DNA from: Actinophytocola sp050699915
GTDB lineage: Bacteria > Actinomycetota > Actinomycetes > Mycobacteriales > Pseudonocardiaceae
Reading direction: 5' to 3'
Assembly (NCBI RefSeq): GCF_050699915.1
Contig: NZ_JBOHGA010000003.1
Coordinates: forward strand, 1 to 64,000
DNA: 64,000 nucleotides
Shown here: positions 32,822-41,398 of the stretch, piece after piece
How positions within the stretch are numbered: the stretch's first letter is position 1
How the letters are laid out: each line of letters starts with the position of its first letter
The notes under the pieces: generated by a model
Databases searched by the model: none
Told to the model about the DNA's origin: nothing
What the model saw: only the letters and a program-made list of their open reading frames with translations
Position numbers and translations under genes: made by a program

Positions 32822-34137
32822 GCCCGCCCGCCAGGCGTATCCTCGCGCGCGCGTGCAGAAGAAGACTCCCCAACGCCCCCACCCTCTCCGGGGGCACCCC
32901 GTGACTCCAGTCTACCGGTGGGGGCCGACATTTCCGGAGTTGTGGGGTCTGCTGTGGACAACTCCGTCGGTTGTGGATGGGCGAGGGTCGCGGCCCACTC
33001 GGTCAGCATCGTGGTCTGTTCGGCGAAGCGGTGCTCGTCGCTGCCGATGGGGTCCTTGAAGAAGAACGCCAGTTCGCCGATCGGCCCGGAGACGCCGGCC
33101 GCGTGGGCCGCCGCGGTCAGCCGGGCCAGGTCGAGGACCAGCGGCGCCGCCAGCGCGGAGTCCAGGCCCGTCCACGTCAGCTGCAGGCTCATCTTCGCGC
33201 CGAGGAAGCCTTCGAACGACACGTGGTCCCACGCCGTCTTCTGCTCGCCCAGGTCCGGGACGTTGTCGATGTGCAGCGGCGCGGTCACCGCGGAGCCGAG
33301 CAGCGCCTCGAGCCCTCGGGCCTTCGACTCCAGCTTCCCCCGGGCCTGCGTCGGCGACGCCAGGTTGGCCCCGTCGCCGCCACCCAGCAGGTTCGTGCCC
33401 GCCCACGAGCGCACGCGCAGCGCCCGCGCCGTGAACATCGGCGCCAGCACCGTCCGCAGCAGCGTCTCGCCCGTCTTGCCGTCCGCGCCGGCGTACGGCA
33501 GGCCCGCCGACACGGCCAGCTCGTGCAGCGCCGGCAGGCGCACCCCGGGCGACGGGGTGAAATCCACGAAGGCACAGCCGGCCGACAGCGCCGCGTAGGC
33601 GGCCAGCGAGCTCGGCGGCAACACGGCCCGGTCAGCCGAAGCGAGCGCCGCGCGCAGCGAAGCGAGCGAGTCGAACGAAGGCACGTGCGGCACCGGCGGC
33701 TCGGTCGACGACACGTTCACCACCACCACCCGCGCCAGCCCGTTGCGCTCCCGGAAGTCCGCGATGTCCGCCGCCAGCCGGTCGGCCGCCAGCGCCTGCG
33801 CGCCGGTGTGCGTCGACGGGTGGTAGCCGTCCCGGATGGCCGCGTCCACGGCGCGCAGGCCGGCCGCCGTGGCGGTCAGCACCCGGTGCGGGATCAGCCC
33901 GGAGTCGGCCAGCTGCTCCGCCCGCTTCTCCAACGGGGTCCCCGCGATGTCGTGGCCGCCCACGACGAGGTGTTCCCACGGGACCAGGCCCATCTCCGTG
34001 AACGGCGCCCGCTCGGTGACGCAGCCGATCGGCTCGATCAGCCCGGCACGCAGCGCCAGCAGCCCGGTCACGGCGGTCGTGGCCACCGACCCCCGCGCGC
34101 CGACCAGCCACAACCCGGTCGGTTCGTTCGATCCCAT
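32818..34137 (-). CDS. Myo-inositol-1-phosphate synthase-like protein
   Basis: 439 residues from ATG 34137, about 8 bases after an AAGGGG site. NAD-binding start GLWLVGARGSVATTAVTGL, then NVSSTEPP, GADGKTGETLLRTVLAPMF, LLGGGDGANLASP and HIDNVPDLGEQKTAWDHVSF are the conserved blocks of inositol-3-phosphate synthases, which cyclise glucose 6-phosphate using NAD. The last 45 residues are a Gly/Ser/Arg-rich tail not usual for the family. In ebo clusters the cyclase position is normally held by EboD, a dehydroquinate-synthase-like protein; here a different sugar-phosphate cyclase is found (inference that it substitutes). Confidence 0.9.
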   Translation of the reverse strand: MGSNEPTGLWLVGARGSVATTAVTGLLALRAGLIEPIGCVTERAPFTEMGLVPWEHLVVGGHDIAGTPLEKRAEQLADSGLIPHRVLTATAAGLRAVDAAIRDGYHPSTHTGAQALAADRLAADIADFRERNGLARVVVVNVSSTEPPVPHVPSFDSLASLRAALASADRAVLPPSSLAAYAALSAGCAFVDFTPSPGVRLPALHELAVSAGLPYAGADGKTGETLLRTVLAPMFTARALRVRSWAGTNLLGGGDGANLASPTQARGKLESKARGLEALLGSAVTAPLHIDNVPDLGEQKTAWDHVSFEGFLGAKMSLQLTWTGLDSALAAPLVLDLARLTAAAHAAGVSGPIGELAFFFKDPIGSDEHRFAEQTTMLTEWAATLAHPQPTELSTADPTTPEMSAPTGRLESRGAPGEGGGVGESSSARAREDTPGGRA

Positions 34138-34218
34138 GTGTGGAACCCCTTCCCAAAGCAAGTCCGGTGACACCGGTGGGCCGACGGCGCGGTGCGGGGC
34201 GCCGCCGGCCCACCGGCG

Positions 34219-34305
34219 CTAACCGCGAGCCACATCCCCTCGCAGGCTCGGTGATGCCGCTCGCGGTCGCACGGTGTCGATGGACTCGCTCGCAAGCTCG
34301 CTCAT
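34219..34305 (-). pseudogene. Fourth copy of the minigene unit, frameshifted
   Basis: On the minus strand ATG 34305 overlaps the stop of the large ThuA-family gene (ATGA), as in the tandem copies. It opens with the same MSELASES codons, but one extra base relative to the tandem units shifts the frame, giving ...VRPRAASPSLRGD... and a stop at 34219. The DNA of the lost frame (CDRERHHRACEG) is still recognisable. It is a single, diverged copy, separated from the next gene by about 80 bases. Confidence 0.75.
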
Positions 34306-37300
34306 CGTTCGTTCACCGCACGGGGTAGCACAGCATCCCCGCTGAGGGAACCGATGACGGCGTTGCCGTCCCGCTCGAGGACCGACCGCACGTCCGCGTC
34401 GCGGACGAGCGTGCCGTCCGTGGCGCGCGAGACGAACGTACGCGGGTGGCGCACCGCCCGGCCGTCATCGCCGTTCGCCTCGGCCTTGCGGGCCTTGGTG
34501 AGCACCGACGACAGCTGCTTGTACGCCTTCAGCGACAGCCGGTTCGTCGCCCGGAAGCGGTCCACCAGCTGGCCCATGTCCCGCATCGATGTGGTCGTGA
34601 CGAAGGACAGCGACTGGCTCGTGGAGTTGCCCGCCTTGTCGGTGGCGGTCACCGCGAAGCCGTGGGTGCCCAGCGGCAGCTGGTACAGCGACACCGTACG
34701 GCCCGAGGTGACCGCCGTGCCGTCGAGCGCACCGGTCACGGTGGACAGCCCGGACGTGGCGTCCTCGGCGTGCCACGACAGCACCACGTCGGTGGCGTCG
34801 CCGTAGACCCGCCCGTCGGCCACGCCGGCCACCAGCAGCGTCGGCAGCGAACCGTCGATCTTGATCGTCGCCGCCTTCTCCGCCTCGACGTTCCCCGCCT
34901 TGTCGGTCGCCCGGTACAGCAGGGTGTGCTCGCCGTCGCCGGTCACGGTGACCGTGTCGGAGTACGGCGTCCAGTCGCCGCCGTCGAGCTTGTACTCGAC
35001 GCGGTCGACACCCTGGCCGGCGTCGGTCGCCGCCAGCTGGACCGGGACGGTGCCCGGATGCCAGCCGGCCGGACCGGGGTCGGCGAAGGTAGCCGTGGTG
35101 ACCGGCGCCGTCTCGTCCGCGATCTCCTTGATCTGGATGTTGCGGAACGAGGCGTCGTCGCCGTCGCCGTGGTTCTGGATGCCGACGAACCCCTGGGTGA
35201 GGTCACGCGCGGGATCGGTGCTCACGAAGTCGTTGACCAGCACCCCGTTGAGGTAGACCTTGATGGTCTGCCCTTGCACCACGATCTCGTAGTTGTTCCA
35301 CTCACCCGGCGGGTTCAGCGCCTCGTCGCGGGCCGCGATGTCAGCCGACTGGAACGAGTAGATCGAACCGGTGGTCCGGTCCGGCGCGTCCGTGGCGTCG
35401 ATCTGGATCTCGTAGCCCTGGTTGACCGCGACCCACGGGTCGTCGCCGGGCTCCGGGTAGCCCACGAAGATGCCGGAGTTGTCGTCACCGGCCACCTTCC
35501 AGTCCAGCTTCAGGCTGTAGGCGTTGAACTCCTCGTCGAAGGAGAGCAGGCCCATCCCACCGGTGGACAGGATCGTGCAGTCCTCCTGGTGCGCGAAGCT
35601 GCCCGGGCCGGCCTGGTTCCAGCTCCCGAGGCTGTCCGCCGTGCCGTCGAACAGGCTGCGGTAGCCCTGGTCCGGCTGCGTCGGCGTGCACTCCTCCGGA
35701 CCGGAGCCGCCACCGGCGACGCCCTCACCCTCGACCTGGATGTTGTCCACGTCGAACAGTCCGCCCGATCCGGTGCCGGAGAACACCAGGTACAGCGGTC
35801 CGCTGCCACCCGGGTCGGTCACCGCTGAGGGCGCGATGTCGACGTAGTTGTCCCAGCCGCCGGTGCTGGCCACCTCGACGGTCTGCACCACCGGGCCGTC
35901 GACCGCGTCCTTGTGGACGGTGATCGTGCCGCCCGCGCCACCGGAGCTGACCCGGTAGCCGATCGCGTCGACGCCGACCAGGTTGACCGGGTCGAACTTG
36001 ATCCAGTCACCGTCGTCGATGTAGCCGACGCGCTTGCCGCCACTGGCGGCCCCCTGGCTGACGACCTGGGTGCCGTTGTTCTCGGAGAAGAACTCGGCCT
36101 GCTTCAGCTTGGGCTGCAGCTTGATCTCGTCCTCACCGGTCAGCGCCGGGGCGCCGGGCCCACCGTTGTCGGTGTAGCTGGCGTTGATGACACCGAACAC
36201 GTCCGCGTCCAGCCCGTGTCCCTCGTCGGCGGGAGTCTCGATCACGCCCTCACAGCCGGTCGCCCGGGAGAGCGGGTGGCCGTGGTTGTCGTGGCCGAGA
36301 ATGTACTCCACGACGACCTTCGAGCAGTCGATCGTCCCGTCCTCGGGGTCGGTCACGGTCACCTTGAACGGAACCGTGTCGCCATAGCCGAAGAACCCGC
36401 CGTCGGCCGGCAGGTCCAGCGCCACGGTCGGCTCGGTGTTGCCGGCCGTGACGACGACGCTCGCCGCGCCGGTCAGCCCGGTCTCGTCGGTGACCGCCAG
36501 GTGCGCGGTGAACTGGCCCGCGGTGTCGTAGGTGTGCGACACCGGGCCCTCCTCGGTGGAGTCGGTGGTGCCGTCCCCGTCGAAGTCCCACGCGTAGGTG
36601 AGGTCACCGCCGTCCTCGTCGGCCGTTCCGGTCGGGTCGAACTGAACCGTCAGCGGAGCCGGCCCGGAGGTCTTGTCCGCGTCCAGCACGACCTGCGGCG
36701 TGCGGTTGCCCTTCGTGTAGTCGATCCGGTAGACCGCCGAGTCCTCCGAGCCGCCGAAGTAGCCGCTGCCGTAGTCGAGCACGTACAGCGAACCGTCCGG
36801 ACCGAACTCCAGGTTCATCGGCCGGGTCAGCTCCATCGAGTTGAAGAACGGCGTGATCGCGCCGCGCTCGCCGTTCGGCCCGACGTCGATGGTCTTGATC
36901 CAGCCGCGGTCCCACTCGTAGGCGAAGTTCTTGCCGTTGAAGTACTCCGGGAACTTCGTCACGAACTCGAGGTCGGCGTCGAAGCGGTAGACCGGGCCGC
37001 CCATCGGCGACTCGCCGCCGGTGCCGAACTCGGGCACCGAGCCGCCGTCGTACGGGATCCACGCCGGCTGCACCGGTGGCAGGTCGACCAGGCCGGTGTT
37101 GTGCGGACTCTCGTTCTTCGGCGCCGCGCAGTCGAACGCCGCGCCGGACTGGCCGGTCGCGAAGTCGTAGTCGATGAACGGCTGGTTGTCGCCGACGCAG
37201 TACGGCCACCCGAAGTTGCCGGGCTCCTTGATCAGGTTGAACTCGACCAGGCCGCCCGGACCGCGCGCCGGGTTCGCCGCGCCCGCGTCCGGACCGTAGT

Positions 37301-38912
37301 CGCCGAGGTAGATCCAGCCCGTCTCCTTGTCCACGGAGAACCGGAACGGGTTGCGGAAGCCCATCGCGTAGATCTCCGGACGGGTCTTCTCGGTGCCCGG
37401 CGCGTACAGGTTGCCCGCGGGCACCGTGTAGCTGCCGTCGTCGGCCACCGTGATCCGCAGCAGCTTGCCGCGCAGGTCGTTGGTGTTGCCCGACGAGCGC
37501 TGCCCGTCGAACACCGGGTTGCGGGTGGTCCGCTCGTCGATCGGCGTGTAGCCGTCGGAGGCGAACGGGTTGGTGTCGTCACCGGTGGACAGCAGCAGGT
37601 TGCCGGCCGCGTCGAAGTCGATCTCGCCGCCCGCGTGGCAGCAGATGCCGCGGTCGGTGCCGACCTGCATGATCTGCTGCTCGCTGCCGAGGTCGAGGGA
37701 GCCCTGTTCGGACAGCTTGAACCGGGACAGCTGGTTGTGTCCCTTGAACGGCTCGAAGTCCGCCGGGGTCCCGTTCTCCGGGGCGTCGCCGGCCGGGGTG
37801 TCCAGCGGCGGCGCGTAGTAGAGGTAGACCCAGCGGTTGGTGGCGAAGTTCGGGTCGATGGCCACGCCCTGCAGGCCGTCCTCGTCGTGGTTGTAGACGG
37901 GAACCTGGCCGGCGAGCGTGGTCGTCGCCTCCGGGGTGGTCAGCCAGACCCGGCCGTCGCGCGAGGTGTGGACCACCTTGCGGTCGGGCAGTACGGCCAG
38001 CGCGATCGGCTCGCCGGTGCTCGGCTCGCCCTTGGCCAGCGTGATCTGGTCGAAGTCGGCGTCGACCGGCGGGTCGTCGGGGTTGGTGGTCGGCGTGCAG
38101 TCGGCCTCCTCGAGGCCCGCCGCGTACCGGATGCCGCCCGCGAGGTGGTCGCGGAACTCCGGCTCGGCGTAGGACTCGTTGGTGTGGCCGCCGCCGGTGT
38201 ACCAGGACCGGCCGGCCCCCTGCGGGTGGCACCACATGATCGGGTGGTCACCCATCGCGTCGCCGCCCGGGTCGTAGGTGGACTCGTCGAGCGTGGCGAG
38301 CACCTTCACCGAGGAACGCGGGTTGGTTTGGTAGTTGTACCACTCGTCGGTGCGCGTCCAGGTGTCCGGCAACGGCGCGGTCGACGGGTGGTCGTGGCCC
38401 TCCGTGCGCACCACCGCCTGCTGGATGGCCGGGTGCGACTTGAAGTAGGCGCCGACGAGGTCGCCGTACCAGGGCCAGTCGTACTCGGTGTCGGCCGCGG
38501 CGTGCACGCCGGCGTACCCGCCGCCAGAGTCGACGTAGTTCTCGAACGCCGTCTGCTGCTCGGCGTTGAGGATGTCGCCGGTGGTCGACAGGAAGACCAC
38601 CGCGGAGTAGTGGGACAGGTTCTCGGCCGTGAACGCGGCCGCGTCCTCGGTCGCCTCGACGGCGAAACCGTTGGCCGCACCCAGCTCCTGGATGGCGGCG
38701 ATGCCGGTGGGGATGGAGTCGTGCCGGAACCCGGCGGTCTTGGAGAACACCAGGACGGTGGGGTCCTCGTGGTTAGCGACCGGCTCGGCCGAGGCGACCC
38801 CCAGACCGGTCAGGAGTGCCAACGAAGCGATCCCGAAACGCGACGCGCCGCGTAGTCCTCGCCTCACCCCAGGTGGTTTTAGCTGATTCTTGTCCGTGCT
38901 GTTCCCTCGCAC
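34302..38912 (-). CDS. Secreted ThuA / PQQ-type sugar dehydrogenase / CBM / DUF1080 multidomain protein
   Basis: 1536 residues from GTG 38912 with AAGGAG 9 bases upstream and an N-terminal signal peptide (GIASLALLTGLGVASAEP). Approximate order: ThuA domain (50-270; VLVFSKTAGFRHDSI, GVHAAADTEYDW), glucose/sorbosone-dehydrogenase propeller (290-733; HDEDGLQGVAIDPNF, YAMGFRNPFRFSVD), PKD (738-822), a carbohydrate-binding CBM6-like module (938-1060), DUF1080/3-keto-glycoside-hydrolase-like domain (1083-1263; SLFDGTADSLGSWN, DWKVAGDDNSGIFVGYPEP), two Ig/OmpL47-like modules, then a basic tail. It could oxidise a sugar hydroxyl and then cleave the keto-glycoside outside the cell (inference). Confidence 0.93.
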   Translation of the reverse strand: MRGNSTDKNQLKPPGVRRGLRGASRFGIASLALLTGLGVASAEPVANHEDPTVLVFSKTAGFRHDSIPTGIAAIQELGAANGFAVEATEDAAAFTAENLSHYSAVVFLSTTGDILNAEQQTAFENYVDSGGGYAGVHAAADTEYDWPWYGDLVGAYFKSHPAIQQAVVRTEGHDHPSTAPLPDTWTRTDEWYNYQTNPRSSVKVLATLDESTYDPGGDAMGDHPIMWCHPQGAGRSWYTGGGHTNESYAEPEFRDHLAGGIRYAAGLEEADCTPTTNPDDPPVDADFDQITLAKGEPSTGEPIALAVLPDRKVVHTSRDGRVWLTTPEATTTLAGQVPVYNHDEDGLQGVAIDPNFATNRWVYLYYAPPLDTPAGDAPENGTPADFEPFKGHNQLSRFKLSEQGSLDLGSEQQIMQVGTDRGICCHAGGEIDFDAAGNLLLSTGDDTNPFASDGYTPIDERTTRNPVFDGQRSSGNTNDLRGKLLRITVADDGSYTVPAGNLYAPGTEKTRPEIYAMGFRNPFRFSVDKETGWIYLGDYGPDAGAANPARGPGGLVEFNLIKEPGNFGWPYCVGDNQPFIDYDFATGQSGAAFDCAAPKNESPHNTGLVDLPPVQPAWIPYDGGSVPEFGTGGESPMGGPVYRFDADLEFVTKFPEYFNGKNFAYEWDRGWIKTIDVGPNGERGAITPFFNSMELTRPMNLEFGPDGSLYVLDYGSGYFGGSEDSAVYRIDYTKGNRTPQVVLDADKTSGPAPLTVQFDPTGTADEDGGDLTYAWDFDGDGTTDSTEEGPVSHTYDTAGQFTAHLAVTDETGLTGAASVVVTAGNTEPTVALDLPADGGFFGYGDTVPFKVTVTDPEDGTIDCSKVVVEYILGHDNHGHPLSRATGCEGVIETPADEGHGLDADVFGVINASYTDNGGPGAPALTGEDEIKLQPKLKQAEFFSENNGTQVVSQGAASGGKRVGYIDDGDWIKFDPVNLVGVDAIGYRVSSGGAGGTITVHKDAVDGPVVQTVEVASTGGWDNYVDIAPSAVTDPGGSGPLYLVFSGTGSGGLFDVDNIQVEGEGVAGGGSGPEECTPTQPDQGYRSLFDGTADSLGSWNQAGPGSFAHQEDCTILSTGGMGLLSFDEEFNAYSLKLDWKVAGDDNSGIFVGYPEPGDDPWVAVNQGYEIQIDATDAPDRTTGSIYSFQSADIAARDEALNPPGEWNNYEIVVQGQTIKVYLNGVLVNDFVSTDPARDLTQGFVGIQNHGDGDDASFRNIQIKEIADETAPVTTATFADPGPAGWHPGTVPVQLAATDAGQGVDRVEYKLDGGDWTPYSDTVTVTGDGEHTLLYRATDKAGNVEAEKAATIKIDGSLPTLLVAGVADGRVYGDATDVVLSWHAEDATSGLSTVTGALDGTAVTSGRTVSLYQLPLGTHGFAVTATDKAGNSTSQSLSFVTTTSMRDMGQLVDRFRATNRLSLKAYKQLSSVLTKARKAEANGDDGRAVRHPRTFVSRATDGTLVRDADVRSVLERDGNAVIGSLSGDAVLPRAVNER

Positions 38913-39020
38913 TGGTACTTTCTCCTTGTCCTTGCGAAATGGGGACTACGAGAAGGGGCATTGCTCCTTTCCGTGTTCGCGGCGCCGCCGGACGTACGGG
39001 TCTGGCGGCGTCGCTTTTCG

Positions 39021-40178
39021 TCAGCGAGTACCGAACAGGTATTCCAGGGCCAACTGGTCCAACGCTTCTGCGTGCGCGCCCCGCTGTGCAGCCGCGGCGA
39101 TGTCGAGCTCCTCGGTCCGCAGGTCGGCGAGGCTCTCACCAGGCGCGAGAGTGGGTTTGGCCAGCTGGTCGACGCGGCTGTCCGCCAGGGCGGCGGCCAC
39201 GTCCGGGTCGGCCCGGAACCGCCGGGCCTTGTCCGCGAGCACCAGGTAGTTGCGCATGCACGCGGCCGCCGACGCCCACACACCGGACTCGTCCTCGGTG
39301 CGCGCCGGCTTGAAGTCGAAGTGCCGCGGGCCGCTGTAACCGGCGTGTTCCAGCAAATCGACGAGCGCGAACGCGGATTTCACATCGCCGTTGCCGAATC
39401 GCAGATCCTGGTCGTATCGCGGACCGTTCTGTCCGTTCAGGTCGAGGTGGAACAGTTTCCCGTGCCACAACGCCTGCGCATATCCGTGCACGACCGACAA
39501 TCCGGCCATCTGCTCGTGGCCGACCTCCGGGTTGAGCCCGACCCGGTCCGGCTCCTCCAGCTCGGAGATGAACGCGATCGCGTGCCCGATCGTCGGCAGC
39601 AGGATGTCGCCGCGCGGCTCGTTGGGCTTGGGCTCCAGCGCGAACCTGATGTCGTAGCCCTGCTCGCGCACGTACGCGCACAGGATGTTGACCGACTCGG
39701 CGTACCGGTCCAGCGCCGCCCGGACGTCCTTGTTGAACGGCGACTCCGCGCCCTCCCGGCCGCCCCACATGACGTAGGTGCTGGCACCGAGCTCGGCCGC
39801 GAGGTCGAGGTTGCGCAGGATCTTGCGCAGCGCGAACCGCCGGACGTCGCGGTCGTTCGCGGTCAGCGCGCCCTCGCGGAACACCGGGTGGGTGAACAGG
39901 TTCGTGGTGGCCATCGGCACCACCAGCCCGGTGGACTCCAGCGCCTTGCGGAAGCTCGCGATCCGGTTGGCGCGGTCGGTGTCCGAGGAGCCGAACGGGA
40001 TCAGGTCGTCATCGTGGAAGGAGACGCCCCACGCGCCGAGCTCCGCGAGCTTCTCCACCGCGTACGCCGGATCCATCGGGTCCCGGGTGGCGACGCCGAA
40101 CGGGTCGACCGCCTGCCAGCCGACCGTCCACAGCCCGAAGCTGAACCTGTGCTCCGGCCGAGGGGTGAGGTCGTTCAT
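39021..40178 (-). CDS. xylA: Xylose isomerase
   Basis: 385 residues, the usual size of actinobacterial class I xylose isomerase. Metal and active-site blocks are conserved: FHDDDLIPFG, TNLFTHPVF, WGGREGAES, LEPKPNEPRGD (metal Glu), NPEVGHEQMAG, HLDLNGQ and RHFDFKPAR. It interconverts D-xylose and D-xylulose (and glucose and fructose). ATG 40178 overlaps the oxidoreductase stop. With xylB 15 kb downstream and the ABC importer directly upstream it gives a complete xylose entry route, though other aldoses could also be substrates. Confidence 0.95.
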   Translation of the reverse strand: MNDLTPRPEHRFSFGLWTVGWQAVDPFGVATRDPMDPAYAVEKLAELGAWGVSFHDDDLIPFGSSDTDRANRIASFRKALESTGLVVPMATTNLFTHPVFREGALTANDRDVRRFALRKILRNLDLAAELGASTYVMWGGREGAESPFNKDVRAALDRYAESVNILCAYVREQGYDIRFALEPKPNEPRGDILLPTIGHAIAFISELEEPDRVGLNPEVGHEQMAGLSVVHGYAQALWHGKLFHLDLNGQNGPRYDQDLRFGNGDVKSAFALVDLLEHAGYSGPRHFDFKPARTEDESGVWASAAACMRNYLVLADKARRFRADPDVAAALADSRVDQLAKPTLAPGESLADLRTEELDIAAAAQRGAHAEALDQLALEYLFGTR

Positions 40179-41332
40179 CTGCCCGCTCCCTGGATCTGTG
40201 TCCACTCCGAACCCTGATCGGCGCTGCGCTCCACGGCCTCGAGCACCCGCTGCACCTGCAGCCCGTCCGCGAACGACGGGGTCGGATCGGTCCCGTCCGC
40301 GACCGCCCGGATGAGGTCGACGACCTCGTGGGTGAACGTGTGCTCGTACCCCAGCAGATGCCCGGGCGGCCACCAGGCGCCGACGTAGGGGTGCGTCGGC
40401 TCGGTGACCAGGATCCGGCGGAACCCGGCCGCCTCACCCTGCGACCCGTCGTAGAACGACAGCTCGTTCATCGACTCGAAGTCGAACGCGAGGCTGCCGA
40501 GCGAGCCGTTGACCTCCACCCGCATCGCGTTCTTGCGGCCGAGCGCGAACCGGGTGGCCTCGTAGCTCGCCAGCGCCCCGGAGGCGAACCGGCCGAGGAA
40601 CAGGGCCGCGTCGTCCACCGTGACGTCGTCGAGGTCACCGGTCTCCGTCGGTCGCTTGTGGACGAACGTGTTCGTGACCGCGGTGACCCCGGTGAGCAGG
40701 TCGCCCACGAGGTACTGGGTGGCGTCGACGATGTGCGCGCCGAGGTCGCCGAGCGCGCCCGAGCCGGCCTTGTCCTTGCGCAGCCGCCAGGCCATCGGCG
40801 CCTGCTCGTCGGAGAGCCAGTCCTGCAGGTACACCGCGCGCACGTGCCGCACGGTGCCCAGCCGGCCCTCCTCGATCAGCTTTCGCGCGTACGCGATGGC
40901 CGGCACCCGGCGGTAGTTGAACGCCACCATCGACCGGACCCCGCGCGCGGCGGCCTCGGCCGCGGCCGACGCCATCCGCTCGGCCTCGGCGACCGTGTTG
41001 GCGAGCGGCTTCTCGCACAGCACGTGCTTACCCGCGGCGAGCGCCGCGATGGCGATCTCCGCGTGCGTGTCGCCCGGGGTGCAGATGTCGACCAGCTGCA
41101 CGTCGTCGGACGTCACGACGTCGTGCCAGTCGGTCTGCACGCTAGCCCAGCCGTACTTCGCGGCCGCGGCCTTGGTCCGGGCGAGGTCACGCCCGCCGAG
41201 GACGGCGAGGTCCGGAACCATTGGCAGGTCGAAGAATCTGTGCGCGCTCCGCCAGGCATGGGAGTGCACGGCTCCCATGAACGCGTGGCCGACCATGCCG
41301 ATCCCGATCCGGCCCCCGCTGCCCTCTGTCAT
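40175..41332 (-). CDS. Gfo/Idh/MocA family oxidoreductase
   Basis: 385 residues. Rossmann start IGIGMVGHAFMGAVHSHAW, then LVDICTPGDTHAEIAIAAL, GKHVLCEKPLANTVAEAE (catalytic EKP lysine) and the C-terminal barrel with GALGDLGAHIVDATQYLVGD (catalytic Asp/His). NAD(P)-dependent sugar or polyol dehydrogenases of this family form 3-keto sugars or act on inositols. It lies between the binding-protein gene and xylA, so it is expressed with sugar import. It could provide or reduce keto-sugar intermediates related to the ThuA/DUF1080 protein (inference). Confidence 0.93.
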   Translation of the reverse strand: MTEGSGGRIGIGMVGHAFMGAVHSHAWRSAHRFFDLPMVPDLAVLGGRDLARTKAAAAKYGWASVQTDWHDVVTSDDVQLVDICTPGDTHAEIAIAALAAGKHVLCEKPLANTVAEAERMASAAAEAAARGVRSMVAFNYRRVPAIAYARKLIEEGRLGTVRHVRAVYLQDWLSDEQAPMAWRLRKDKAGSGALGDLGAHIVDATQYLVGDLLTGVTAVTNTFVHKRPTETGDLDDVTVDDAALFLGRFASGALASYEATRFALGRKNAMRVEVNGSLGSLAFDFESMNELSFYDGSQGEAAGFRRILVTEPTHPYVGAWWPPGHLLGYEHTFTHEVVDLIRAVADGTDPTPSFADGLQVQRVLEAVERSADQGSEWTQIQGAGR

Positions 41333-41398
41333 CGCTCATCCCTCCATGTCGACTCGTGTCGACTCGGCTGTCAACTCTCGTCCGCTCAGGTGCTTGGC

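Noticed and set aside
35913..38855. 980-codon plus-strand frame opposite the ThuA-family gene
   Set aside because: Val/Arg/Gly-rich antisense shadow; the minus strand has a signal peptide and clear domains.
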